From the NCBI RefSeq assembly GCF_043951865.1, contig NZ_JBINJF010000006.1, positions 62,001 to 126,000 of the forward strand: a stretch of DNA of 64,000 nt, in the 5' to 3' direction. Below the pieces are notes generated by a model. The model was not told where the DNA came from. It saw nothing but the letters and a program-made list of their open reading frames with translations, and searched no databases. The stretch is from JAMQKA01 sp043951865. Lineage in GTDB: Bacteria; Bacteroidota; Rhodothermia; Balneolales; Balneolaceae. A program made the position numbers and the translations under genes. Each line of letters begins with the position of its first letter. Within the stretch, counting starts at the first letter, position 1. Shown piece by piece: positions 8,525 through 17,082 of the stretch.

Positions 8525-8675
8525 TTGTAGAGGGCTTTTGAAAAACCAGGAATGTTGGTCAAGATCAATCCCTGATGGGGTTCGAAATCGCAGTTTATAT
8601 CTCATAAATGAGGATTTCGAATCCGCGAAAATAACGATATTGGCCTAAACAACGGTTTTGCAAAAACCTCTTGTA
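8525..8675. mobile_element. Full-length GAGG-CCTC palindromic element with 5-bp target duplication
   Basis: The 141-bp element 8530-8670 starts GAGGGCTTTTGAAAAACC and ends GGTTTTGCAAAAACCTC; the direct repeat TTGTA flanks it on both sides (8525-8529, 8671-8675). An inner inverted repeat pairs GGGTTCGAAATC (8578-8589) with GATTTCGAATCC (8613-8624). It is closely similar to the copy at 35020-35159 along its whole length. There is no open reading frame, so it would be non-autonomous. It lies just upstream of the RraA-like gene. Confidence 0.85.
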
Positions 8676-8737
8676 GAATTTAATCCCGCTTTATTAATAC
8701 GTTCGATCCATCCTCGTCCCCGACAGGTAGTCACTGA

Positions 8738-8773
8738 ACCCGGGATCTGACAAGCCCGGGTTTTAAACCGGGC
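8738..8773. other. Two overlapping, mutually exclusive GC-rich hairpins
   Basis: AACCCGGG (8738-8745) can pair with CCCGGGTT (8756-8763), while GCCCGG (8754-8759) can pair with CCGGGC (8768-8773). The two stems share bases and cannot form together. There is no T-run, so neither is an obvious intrinsic terminator. It may be the degraded left half of the adjoining repeat copy. Confidence 0.5.
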
Positions 8774-8785
8774 ATATGCGAAACG

Positions 8786-8867
8786 GTCATTTATATACTA
8801 TAAATTAGGAATTTGAAATCCACAAAATTACCGCTATCAGAACCAACAAGTGGGTTTAAAACCTTCT
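8786..8867. repeat. Degenerate right half of a GAGG-CCTC element
   Basis: The segment aligns with the right half of the full-length copies: ATTTATATACTATAAATTAG, then AATTTGAAATCCACAAAATT, AACCAACAAG and a terminal TTTAAAACCTTC. The left half is missing or unrecognisable. It follows the intact copy at 8530-8670 in the same direction, giving two neighbouring copies in the rraA-mannosyltransferase gap. The rest of the 404-bp gap holds nothing else I can identify. Confidence 0.65.
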
Positions 8868-8911
8868 GAACATACCCCGCCCAATTCGAACAGTTTGTTG
8901 CCAGGTTTGAA

Positions 8912-10042
8912 TCAGAGTGGTTGCCTGATTTCCTCCTGGGCAAACTCTTCAAATACCCGATCATATTCGGCAATTTTGTTGTCCCAGTCCAAATATGTAT
9001 TAATCGTTTGCAGTGAATTTTTGGGCAGCGGCTTGGTGTTTCCGGTGATCAGATCCTTGAGATAGTGGAACAGGTCGTCTTCAGTGTCGTACAGTACCGG
9101 AGCGTGCAACAGCGGTTTTTGCAGGCTTTTGGGGATCAGTTCCGGGTAGTGCAGGCGGTTGGGCAGCAGCGGGTGGCACCCGCAGTAGATCGCCTCCATG
9201 ATGGCGACACAGAAAAACTCGTAGGTAGCAGTCGACACCACGATATCTCCGCTGTGCAGCAGCCTGCTGTAGTTTTTTTTGTTTTCAACATAGCCAAAAT
9301 GAGTGATATGCCGACCATAGCGCTGCCACGCTTTTTCGAACTCTTCCGGCTTCTCATGCTGGGTATCGCCCGCCAATATCAGGTCAAATTTAAGATCAAT
9401 GTCGTTTAGCCGGTTGAGTACCCTGAAAAACATCGCCGGGTTGCGGTCAAACTGCCAGCGCTGGTTCCAGACAATCACCGGGTGCTCATTCGTTTCCCGC
9501 GTGTCCGGCTCCGAGTCGAACCGCTTCAGATCGAGTCCCGGGTACAAAACCATGCTTTTTTTCGCAATCTTGTCAAGCGTATTGTAGTGCTTGTCTTCGG
9601 GATGGTTTTCCAGGAAATCCGGCAGGGCCCGCATCACATCATCTTTGTGAAATTTTGAGGAAAAGATCAGACGGTCGGCCGCGAGCATGCTCAGGTAGTT
9701 GATGTAGCAATAGGTTAAATCCCGTTCTTCATCCTCGGGGATCGGCTGGGTAAATTGGTTTTCATGCATGTACATAATTTTCGGGACCTCGGCAAACCGG
9801 GGGTTGGTCAGCGCCAAAAAAGCGGGCAGGTTGGTCATACTGCTTACGAACAGCAGGTCGATCTCCTCCTCCACCTCTTTAACCATACCGGCGAGAGCCA
9901 CCGAATCGCCGTGCATCCGCCATTTCCATCCTTTATAGCTAAGGCTGACAGGTATAATATTGTGGCGCGAATGCTCCTTGAGACCCTGCAGAAACGCTTT
10001 GTGGGATCCGCTGTAAAATGGTTCTACTGCCAGTATATTCAT
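8912..10042 (-). CDS. tRNA-queuosine alpha-mannosyltransferase homologue (DUF3524 glycosyltransferase)
   Basis: The 376-aa protein resembles GTDC1/QTMAN, the enzyme that mannosylates queuosine in tRNA-Asp of animals. The N-terminus MNILAVEPFYSGSHKAFLQG and following YKGWKWRMHG are the DUF3524 signature; the C-terminal half is a GT-B glycosyltransferase with VIVWNQRWQFDRNP, GDIVVSTATYEFFCVAIMEA and a GCHPLLPNRLHYPE segment. It is probably cytosolic, using a nucleotide- or lipid-linked sugar. In bacteria the acceptor has not been shown here and could be queuosine-tRNA or another molecule. It stands alone, downstream of mutL in the same direction. Confidence 0.85.
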   Translation of the reverse strand: MNILAVEPFYSGSHKAFLQGLKEHSRHNIIPVSLSYKGWKWRMHGDSVALAGMVKEVEEEIDLLFVSSMTNLPAFLALTNPRFAEVPKIMYMHENQFTQPIPEDEERDLTYCYINYLSMLAADRLIFSSKFHKDDVMRALPDFLENHPEDKHYNTLDKIAKKSMVLYPGLDLKRFDSEPDTRETNEHPVIVWNQRWQFDRNPAMFFRVLNRLNDIDLKFDLILAGDTQHEKPEEFEKAWQRYGRHITHFGYVENKKNYSRLLHSGDIVVSTATYEFFCVAIMEAIYCGCHPLLPNRLHYPELIPKSLQKPLLHAPVLYDTEDDLFHYLKDLITGNTKPLPKNSLQTINTYLDWDNKIAEYDRVFEEFAQEEIRQPL

Positions 10043-10123
10043 TCATTGAATGATTGAGAGATTCAGTGATTGAGCGAGTGCCAATCAATATTCTTGCTCG
10101 GTCAGCAGACTGAAAATTCCCTG

Positions 10124-11980
10124 CTACCTGAAACGCGATTCGATATCTTCGAGCCCAATATAAACGATTGTAGCCTTATTCAAAGGATCCTTGTAAGGTT
10201 CCTGGCAGGCAAACAGCTGGTCAATCAGTCCCTCCATCTCTTCGTTGGTGAGATGCTTCCCCTTGTTGATGGCGGTCTTGGAGGCAAAAGCCACGGCCAG
10301 CTTGTGGCGCTCATCCAGATCAAACGTTCCCTCCAGGTCACGGTATTGATGCAGCATCGATTTCAGCACCGACTGCTCATCCCCGATATCGATATCCGCC
10401 GGTACGCCGTTGATCATCGCCGTGTTGCCGCTCATCAGCTGGATGTTGAACCCCATTCGCTGCAGGATGCCGTGCAGCTCTTTGAGGAGGGAAAAATCGG
10501 TAGCCGAGAGCTCTACAGTCTGGGCAAAAAGCAGTTGCTGGGTGCTCGGCAGGGCCGATTCGGTAGCGTGCAGCGCCTTTTCATAAATAATACGCTTGTG
10601 GGCGGCGTGCTGATCTATCATGCATAGGCCGGACCGCGTTTGGGTGAGGATATAGCTGTTGTGAAGCTGCCAGAAGTTTCCATCTTCCGTACGATCGGGC
10701 TTCCCTGATTTTCCCGGCTGCTTTTCCTTTTCCCCGCTGCTCCCGCTTTCCTGCTGGTAGAGCTGCCGGGCCAACTGGTCGCCCTCTTTCTGGGGGCCGG
10801 TCGATTCATAGTTGATTCGAGACGGAAACCGTACCGGGCCTCCCCCGGTCGGTTGCCTGCTTTGGGATCGCCCACTTCCACTTTTAAAATTAAAATCGCT
10901 GCTGAAGCCACTATCAAAATCAGAGCGTCTCGCTTTTCCTTCATCCCGATCTACCTCGGGCACCATAAAATGCTCGTTCAACGCCTTTTTTACCACCGAT
11001 TTGACCAGTTTGATCACACTCCGCTCATCCTCGAACTTGACTTCCTCTTTGGCGGGATGCACATTCACATCCACCTGCTTTGGGTCGATGTCTAAAAATA
11101 TTGCAAAAAAAGGATACTCCTTCTCTCCCATCCAGGGATCGTAAATACTGAGCACCACATGCGTAAGATACCGGTGCTGAAACGGGCGATTATTGACAAA
11201 AAGAAACTGCTCGCCCCGGCTTTTCTTGGTAAGCTTGGGATCTGAAAGCACCCCGCGAACCGTCACATAGCTGGTCTGCTCTTCAAATTCCAGCAAGCTG
11301 GCCTTGTATCCCTTGCCAAACATCGCCGCAATGCGCTCCTTAATCGGCTGACCGGCGGTCAGATCATAAATTTCATCGGTGTCGGCGATCACGGTAAACC
11401 CGATATCCGGATGTCCAAGCGCCGCCTGCTGAATCGTCTTGAGGATATGACGGAATTCGGTGGCATCCGTCTTTAAAAACTGGCGGCGGGCCGGCACGTT
11501 GTAAAATATATTCCGAACGGCCACAGAGGTCCCGTCATCGACGGCCGCCGGCTTGAACTCCTTCTCTTCTCCTCCCCATATCTCATATTCGTATCCCATC
11601 TCATCTCCGGGCCGCTTGCTCTTCAAGGTGACCTGTGATACGGATGCGATTGAAGCCATCGCTTCCCCGCGGAATCCCAGCGTGCGCACGCGGAACAGAT
11701 CATCCACTGAATTTATTTTAGAGGTAGCATGCTGCTCAAAGCAAAGACGGATATCCTCCTCTCCCATGCCACAGCCGTTATCGATCACCTGGATCAGGGT
11801 TCGCCCCGCATTTTGGATGACGATCTTGATCTGGTCGGCCCCGGCATCGATCGCATTGTCGAGCAGCTCCTTGACCACCGAGGCGGGACGCTGGATAACC
11901 TCTCCGGCGGCAATTTTATTTGAGATTTCGGGCGGGAGCTGGTGAATTATAGATTGGGAAGTCTCACTGGTTTCGCTCAA
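10124..11980 (-). CDS. mutL: DNA mismatch repair protein MutL with altered endonuclease motif
   Basis: Couples MutS mismatch recognition to downstream repair. The 618-aa protein has the GHKL ATPase motifs near the N-terminus (ELLDNAIDAGA, VIDNGCGM, TLGFRGEAMASI), the transducer domain (QFLFVNNRPFQHRYL, DVNVHPAKEEVKF), a serine/glycine-rich linker and the dimerisation domain. The usual DQHA-x2-E-x4-E motif reads DQHAAHKRIIYE, with Lys462 at the first Glu position; the later ACR and CxHGRP motifs are also not conserved (ASK, CQEPYKDP). The latent nickase may therefore be inactive. No in-frame ATG exists at the 5' end; the TTG at 11980 is the best start. Confidence 0.95.
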   Translation of the reverse strand: MSETSETSQSIIHQLPPEISNKIAAGEVIQRPASVVKELLDNAIDAGADQIKIVIQNAGRTLIQVIDNGCGMGEEDIRLCFEQHATSKINSVDDLFRVRTLGFRGEAMASIASVSQVTLKSKRPGDEMGYEYEIWGGEEKEFKPAAVDDGTSVAVRNIFYNVPARRQFLKTDATEFRHILKTIQQAALGHPDIGFTVIADTDEIYDLTAGQPIKERIAAMFGKGYKASLLEFEEQTSYVTVRGVLSDPKLTKKSRGEQFLFVNNRPFQHRYLTHVVLSIYDPWMGEKEYPFFAIFLDIDPKQVDVNVHPAKEEVKFEDERSVIKLVKSVVKKALNEHFMVPEVDRDEGKARRSDFDSGFSSDFNFKSGSGRSQSRQPTGGGPVRFPSRINYESTGPQKEGDQLARQLYQQESGSSGEKEKQPGKSGKPDRTEDGNFWQLHNSYILTQTRSGLCMIDQHAAHKRIIYEKALHATESALPSTQQLLFAQTVELSATDFSLLKELHGILQRMGFNIQLMSGNTAMINGVPADIDIGDEQSVLKSMLHQYRDLEGTFDLDERHKLAVAFASKTAINKGKHLTNEEMEGLIDQLFACQEPYKDPLNKATIVYIGLEDIESRFR

Positions 11981-12100
11981 TATATCTGGGATATGTGTAT
12001 TGGGATCTTAACGTATTATGGTTCAGACAGACGGATCAATTATAGGCGAAAAGGTAGCAAAAACTTTCGCCCTTAAACAACTTCAACCCACAATCAAATA

Positions 12101-12301
12101 CTACAATGCTGAAATAAGCCAAACCACAAACGAGAGCAACAGCGCGTAAAGCATTACCGACCGGCCCTGATGGCTTTTCTTGCGTGGTCGCTTGATCTTT
12201 ATCCGCCGTTTTTTTCGCTCCTCCTTCTTGGGATCGTAATACCGAAATTGATAGTCAAATTTTTTGGGATTGGGCCTGTGCCCGAACATCGATTTTAGCA
12301 T
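12101..12301 (-). CDS. Small basic membrane protein
   Basis: A 66-aa protein of unknown function. The N-terminal half is strongly basic with KKEERKKRRIKIKRPRKK, and residues 49-66 form a single hydrophobic helix (MLYALLLSFVVWLISAL) ending at the C-terminus, so it probably tail-anchors in the inner membrane with the basic part inside. It lies upstream of mutL in the same direction with a 120-bp gap and diverges from icd. The clean ATG and biased composition argue that it is real. Confidence 0.65.
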   Translation of the reverse strand: MLKSMFGHRPNPKKFDYQFRYYDPKKEERKKRRIKIKRPRKKSHQGRSVMLYALLLSFVVWLISAL

Positions 12302-12533
12302 AACAAACCTCCGTTTTTAAACTCTAACGCAAAGATACAGCATATCGTGCCAAATCGAAAGGTGATACCTGGCCTCGTACTCACTGCAGCACAGCCGGTA
12401 AGAATAAACCAATTTAACTAAAATATCCTCATTCGGTGTTCATAATCGATCCCGATATACCCTCGTGCACCTGCGCCAAATTTTTGGTATACTTTACATC
12501 CGAATTTGAACCCTTAAATATTTAACATTGCCC

Positions 12534-13781
12534 ATGAGTTACGACAAAATTACTCCACCTGACAAAGGTCAAAAAGTCAAAAAAGAATCTGACGGGACGC
12601 TTAATGTTCCCGACAATCCTGTTATCCCATTTATTGAAGGTGACGGCATCGGTGTTGATATCACGCCCACGATGCGTCACGTAATCGACAGCGCCGTTGA
12701 AAAAGCCTATGACGGGGAAAAACAGATCGAATGGTTCGAAATTTATGCCGGTGAAAAAGCCGTGAAGTTCTACGGAGATGACGAGTGGCTGCCCGAAGAT
12801 ACGCTGAACGCCATCGAAGATTACCTGGTAGCGATTAAAGGTCCCCTTACGACTCCCGTTGGTGGTGGAATTCGTTCGCTCAATGTGGCAATCCGTCAAA
12901 AAATGGATCTCTATGCGTGTGTACGGCCCGTGCGCTATTTTAAAGGTACCCCGAGCCCGGTTAAAGAGCCCGAAAAAACCGACATGGTCATCTTCAGGGA
13001 AAATACCGAAGATATTTACGCCGGCATTGAATACCAGACCGGCACGGAAGAAAATGAAAAGCTGAAGAAATTCCTGCTCGAAGAGATGGGCGTTACACAG
13101 ATCCGTTTCCCGGACACCACTTCTTTGGGTATCAAGCCGGTTTCCATAGAGGGAACAAAGCGGCTGGTGCGCTCTGCCATCCAGTACGCCATTGACAACG
13201 ACCGCGACAGCGTAACGCTGGTTCATAAAGGCAACATCATGAAGTTTACCGAAGGCAGCTTCAAAAACTGGGGATACGAGGTGGCCAAAGAGGAATTTGA
13301 CGCCGAAGAGTTTGGCGGCGGTCCCTGGTGCAAACTGCCCAACGGTATTGTTGTGAAAGATGTAATTGCGGATGCCTTCCTGCAGCAGATCCTGACCCGC
13401 CCCGACGAATACGACGTCATCGCCACCCTGAACCTGAACGGAGACTACATATCAGACGCACTGGCAGCCTGCGTAGGCGGTATCGGCATCGCACCGGGAG
13501 CTAATATCAATTACAACACCGGATACGCGGTATTTGAGGCAACCCACGGAACTGCTCCGAAATATGCCGGCCAAGACAAGGTGAATCCCGGCTCCCTGAT
13601 TCTGTCGGCCGTTATCATGCTCAACTATATGGGCTGGGATGAAGCGGCAGAACTGGTGGTCAACGGCATCGAGAAATCGATCAGCCAGAAACAGGTAACC
13701 TATGATTTTGAACGCCTGATGGACGATGCCACGCTCCTGAAATGCTCCGAATTCGGGGACAAGATCGTTGAAAACATGTAG
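12534..13781 (+). CDS. icd: NADP-dependent isocitrate dehydrogenase
   Basis: Oxidatively decarboxylates isocitrate to 2-oxoglutarate in the TCA cycle, giving NADPH. The 415-aa protein matches the dimeric bacterial type: substrate-binding GGIRSLNVAIRQ with the serine that is phosphorylated in Escherichia coli, RENTEDIYAGIEY, and the cofactor segment GTAPKYAGQDKVNPGS, whose Lys-Tyr pair marks NADP rather than NAD use. The upstream TTG at 12528 adds two residues; ATG at 12534 is preferred. It is a single-gene unit with a strong terminator at 13808-13847. Confidence 0.96.
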   Translation: MSYDKITPPDKGQKVKKESDGTLNVPDNPVIPFIEGDGIGVDITPTMRHVIDSAVEKAYDGEKQIEWFEIYAGEKAVKFYGDDEWLPEDTLNAIEDYLVAIKGPLTTPVGGGIRSLNVAIRQKMDLYACVRPVRYFKGTPSPVKEPEKTDMVIFRENTEDIYAGIEYQTGTEENEKLKKFLLEEMGVTQIRFPDTTSLGIKPVSIEGTKRLVRSAIQYAIDNDRDSVTLVHKGNIMKFTEGSFKNWGYEVAKEEFDAEEFGGGPWCKLPNGIVVKDVIADAFLQQILTRPDEYDVIATLNLNGDYISDALAACVGGIGIAPGANINYNTGYAVFEATHGTAPKYAGQDKVNPGSLILSAVIMLNYMGWDEAAELVVNGIEKSISQKQVTYDFERLMDDATLLKCSEFGDKIVENM

Positions 13782-13807
13782 GTCCAAACAAACCTTTGCC
13801 TATCCTG

Positions 13808-13847
13808 GGTGCAAGAGTGTCATTCCAACATTCTTGCACCTTTTTTT
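13808..13847 (+). terminator. Intrinsic terminator of icd
   Basis: GGTGCAAGAgTGT pairs with ACAtTCTTGCACC across a short loop (one G-T pair inside the stem) and is followed by seven T residues. It begins 27 bp after the icd stop. Confidence 0.92.
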
Positions 13848-13875
13848 ATTGAGACTTTCTTCTTCAAAAAGTCCT

Positions 13876-14050
13876 GGTTCGGAATTAAGAATGTAGAATT
13901 TCCAAGGAGGAGCAGATAGGACAAAAAATACAGATCGGTTTTTCCCGGCCTTGAATCGGGGGGGGGGCGGAATCCGAAGCAAAATCCAGTACAGACGCGA
14001 CATGTCGCGTCTCAACGAACTTCCACGCCTGCGTTGCGCTTGTCCCGGGC
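13876..14050. repeat. Dispersed repeat with a 20-bp perfect palindrome, copy 1
   Basis: The core AGACGCGACATGTCGCGTCT (13993-14012) is a perfect palindrome. Homology with an inverted copy near 21345-21560 extends well beyond it: TCCAGTAC before the core, CAACGA after it, a CCCGGCC block about 50 bp earlier, and a GAATTAAGAATGTAGAATTT..AAGGAGGAG segment at the left end. No open reading frame is convincing. The rest of the icd-lipoprotein gap (14051-14203) shows no recognisable feature. Confidence 0.75.
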
Positions 14051-14203
14051 GGCTCAGAAATCAAATGACGGAGGGGGGGAACCGGCAGCCCCAAGCCCGG
14101 AAAAACGCTGCCCCGCATGACTAATTTACATATAAATATTTTAATGATTGGGGAGAGCTAATCCTGAAAGAAGAAAATGCTGGCAGATAGATGAAGAATG
14201 ATA

Positions 14204-14782
14204 CTACCACTGTTCAAAGGCCGCCGAATTTCGGAGTGTCCTCCAGGCTTCCCGGTTCGAGTCCATCCGGCTCTCCAGGTTGCGAACCAGCTCCTCTTTT
14301 GAAATCGTGACTGCGGCAAATCCCAGGTGGCTGTTCAGATTCCGACTCCGGTTCGCCACTTTATCCGAAACCTTCACAATACCGGAAAGCGATGCTTCTG
14401 CATTACGGAGGGCAAAAATAAATTCCGGCGATTCCATCTCACTGTTATCCTGTTCCCGGGCCGCACTCTCGCGGATCGATTCGAGCCGTATGGAGAGATG
14501 TTGCTCAAAATTAGCCTTTGCTTTTGTCACCGCACTCCGGGTGGCAGCGGTTGAATCCATATCGACAGCCATACCATATGCAGTAAAGGTGGAATCACTC
14601 TCTACAAACTCACTGGTACCTGAAAACCACGCCGGATAAATCGACTCGGTTTGAGGTTCGGGGTCCGATTCCCCCGACGATTCGGATACCGGCTGGGGAG
14701 TTGAACATGAAACGGCAAAAACCGCCGCGATCAAAAGTGATACATAAATGCGAAAATCGGGCATTCCAAAAAAATTATCCAT
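14204..14782 (-). CDS. LPP20-type lipoprotein
   Basis: A 192-aa predicted lipoprotein with signal segment SLLIAAVFAVSC (lipidated Cys26), then a Ser/Glu-rich linker and a domain resembling the LPP20 family (PAWFSGTSEF, TAYGMAVDMDSTAATRSAVTKAKANFE). The function of the family is not established; members sit in the cell envelope. Its ATG overlaps the stop of the upstream htrA-type gene by one base (TAATG), so the two are translationally coupled, suggesting an envelope-stress role by association. Confidence 0.78.
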   Translation of the reverse strand: MDNFFGMPDFRIYVSLLIAAVFAVSCSTPQPVSESSGESDPEPQTESIYPAWFSGTSEFVESDSTFTAYGMAVDMDSTAATRSAVTKAKANFEQHLSIRLESIRESAAREQDNSEMESPEFIFALRNAEASLSGIVKVSDKVANRSRNLNSHLGFAAVTISKEELVRNLESRMDSNREAWRTLRNSAAFEQW

Positions 14783-16329
14783 TACTCTTTCAATTCATAA
14801 TAGCCGACAGCACCGTCCGCTGTTTCAACCTGAAGCAGAACTGAACCCCGCCTCTCCAGGCTGCGGTCGATAAGATCCTTTAAAGTTTCCAGATCTTCAA
14901 CTTTCGTTTCATTTACTTCCAGGATTTCATACCCTTCCTTCAACCCGCGCCGCCCGGCTTCCGACTGCTCCTCCACTTCAGTAATGATTAAATCAAATCT
15001 GCGGGCATCTTCCGGCTTGGAGAGCGCCATCACTTTAAAACCGAGAGAAAACGAACCGAACTCCACCCCGTTGCCATATCGGCGGCCCTGTTCCTCCTCT
15101 TCAGGCTCAACCTCCGGGCTGCTGTCGGAGTCAGAAAAGAAGCTTCGGCCGGCCGATTCCATGCTTCCGAGCTTCACGTTACGATCGAATTCATCCCCGT
15201 CACGCCAGATTTTAAGCTTCACGATATCTCCGGGACTCAATACGGCGATCTTTTCCTGCAGTTCATTTGACTCATTTACTTCCTCGCCGTCTACTGCCAG
15301 CACCACATCCCGCACTTCAAGTCCAAACTTTCCTGCAGCCCCGCCCTCGGGCACAGCAGAGAGCATCACCCCGCGGATTTGTTCCATCCCCAACTCCTCG
15401 GCCAGCCGGTGATCTACGCCCCGTATACTCACTCCCAGCATGGCGCGATGCACTTCCCCGTACTGGATAAGGTCCCGGGCCACCTTTATTGCCAGGTTGA
15501 CCGGAACGGCAAATCCATACCCCTGGTAAGTTCCACTCTGTGAAGCTATAGCAGTGTTAATACCAATAAGCTCACCACTGGTATTGACCAGCGCCCCCCC
15601 GCTGTTGCCTTTGTTTATGGCTGCATCGGTCTGTATAAAACTTTCCACACCCAGCTGATCGTTGATTACCTGCAGGTTACCCCGTCCCACCGCGCTTACG
15701 ATACCGGCTGTCACCGTGGAACGAAGACTGCCAAAAGGATTGCCAATGGCCAGCACCCATTCCCCCACATTCACATGGTCGGAATTTCCGACGGTGATGG
15801 AAGCCAACTCCTTACCGTCAATCTTGATCACTGCCAAATCGGTCGTCGGGTCCTGCCCCACCACCCGCGCTTCATACATACGCTTGTCATTCAGGGTCAC
15901 TTCAATTCCATCCTGCACCGCATCATCAATAACGTGGTTATTGGTCAATATATAGCCGTCCCCGGAGATCAGGACCCCCGACCCGACGGTGCGCGCCTGG
16001 TGCGGCATAAACCGATCCCAAAATCCTTCATCACGATCGTGATCCTCATCGTCGGGGATATTGGACCCATTGATCGGGATGACCGTCTCGATATAGACTA
16101 CCGTGGGCTTGACCCGTTCAGCCACCGATTTAAATAGGAAACGCGCATCCATGCGCTCCAGCTGCTGTTCGGGGATCAGCGGCTCGCTGCTGCGCTTTAC
16201 CTCCGTCACATTCACCTGTGCATGATCGTTGATCCAGACCCCCTGCTGGTAGAGCGAAAAGATCGTACCGATAAGAATGCCAGTCAACAGCAGTAACAAA
16301 CCGGTGAGATATCTGTTACGGGAAGTCAT
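14782..16329 (-). CDS. HtrA/Deg-type periplasmic serine protease
   Basis: Envelope quality-control protease and chaperone. The 515-aa protein has an N-terminal signal anchor (residues 8-25), a trypsin-like S1C domain with His132 (LTNNHVI), Asp164 (TTDLAVIK) and Ser243 (GNSGGA), then two PDZ domains (VHRAMLGVSIRG onward, and FKVMALSKPEDARR onward). An acidic stretch (EVEPEEEEQ) separates the PDZ domains. It is in one operon with recO (2-bp gap) and the LPP20-like lipoprotein (1-base overlap). Confidence 0.93.
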   Translation of the reverse strand: MTSRNRYLTGLLLLLTGILIGTIFSLYQQGVWINDHAQVNVTEVKRSSEPLIPEQQLERMDARFLFKSVAERVKPTVVYIETVIPINGSNIPDDEDHDRDEGFWDRFMPHQARTVGSGVLISGDGYILTNNHVIDDAVQDGIEVTLNDKRMYEARVVGQDPTTDLAVIKIDGKELASITVGNSDHVNVGEWVLAIGNPFGSLRSTVTAGIVSAVGRGNLQVINDQLGVESFIQTDAAINKGNSGGALVNTSGELIGINTAIASQSGTYQGYGFAVPVNLAIKVARDLIQYGEVHRAMLGVSIRGVDHRLAEELGMEQIRGVMLSAVPEGGAAGKFGLEVRDVVLAVDGEEVNESNELQEKIAVLSPGDIVKLKIWRDGDEFDRNVKLGSMESAGRSFFSDSDSSPEVEPEEEEQGRRYGNGVEFGSFSLGFKVMALSKPEDARRFDLIITEVEEQSEAGRRGLKEGYEILEVNETKVEDLETLKDLIDRSLERRGSVLLQVETADGAVGYYELKE

Positions 16330-16331
16330 AA

Positions 16332-17081
16332 TTAATCCTGCAGTAATTGTTCAAAAATAGCATCCGATTTCCGATCCCGGAATCCTTCAACATGAAATTT
16401 GAAGTAGCGATCCAGGTGTTCAACCAGCTGTTTTAGTTCCCCGGTTGCAAAATCCAGTTTCAACAAACGGGAACTTCGGGCTTGCAGGGCCAGTCGCACA
16501 TATCTGAACTGGTTTTGCGTCAATTTATAGGAGTACGAGGCCGCACTTTCCGTAGAAATAAGCCCCGTTTCTAAATTAAAGTAATATTGAGGCTGCGGCG
16601 TTTCCTCGTTCCCGTTTTTCAGATGCAGTTGCAGCCCGTGACCCGCCAGTTCAGCAAGCCGGATCTGCAGGTAGGGAAAGATCTGCTGCGGAGGTTGATC
16701 CGTTTGGTTCAGCCACAGGACAAACCGCTTTCCCACCTCAAACATCGGTTCATTAACCTCCTCTTCATGCAGCAGCTGCCCCATCAGCTCCACCGAAGAA
16801 GTCAGCGTTGCCATTTTTTCAAAGTCCGACCGAATCGAAAATGTTTTTTCCAGATAACTCGCCTCCGAAAGCGTCTGCACCGACCGCGACGCTTTATAGT
16901 AATAAACCACATCCAGCAGATTCCCCACCTCCATCAACCCGGAAAACTTGCTTTTGGGTTTCTTTACCCCGCGCACCATCACCGCAATTTTGCCGTGAGC
17001 CTCGGTAAAAAGCGTAACTATTTTGCTCGATTCCGAGTAGTCAACGGTTCGAAATACTATGGCCGAGGTGTGTACAATCAC
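16332..17081 (-). CDS. recO: DNA repair protein RecO
   Basis: Loads RecA on SSB-coated single strands in the RecFOR pathway. The 249-aa protein has the OB-fold N-terminus (VHTSAIVFRTVDYSESSKIVTLFTE) and a helical C-terminal half. The four-cysteine zinc finger of some RecO proteins is absent, as often in Bacteroidota. The start is a GTG at 17081, which gives the usual MIVxT-like N-terminus; five 7-bp tandem repeats begin one base upstream of it, leaving no normal ribosome binding site. The protease gene follows after 2 bp. Confidence 0.9.
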   Translation of the reverse strand: MIVHTSAIVFRTVDYSESSKIVTLFTEAHGKIAVMVRGVKKPKSKFSGLMEVGNLLDVVYYYKASRSVQTLSEASYLEKTFSIRSDFEKMATLTSSVELMGQLLHEEEVNEPMFEVGKRFVLWLNQTDQPPQQIFPYLQIRLAELAGHGLQLHLKNGNEETPQPQYYFNLETGLISTESAASYSYKLTQNQFRYVRLALQARSSRLLKLDFATGELKQLVEHLDRYFKFHVEGFRDRKSDAIFEQLLQD

Positions 17082-17082
17082 A

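Noticed and set aside
13885..14118. A 77-codon frame in the icd-lipoprotein gap on the minus strand
   Set aside because: It is formed by the dispersed palindromic repeat and a G-run, has no ribosome binding site and is not preserved in the other copy.
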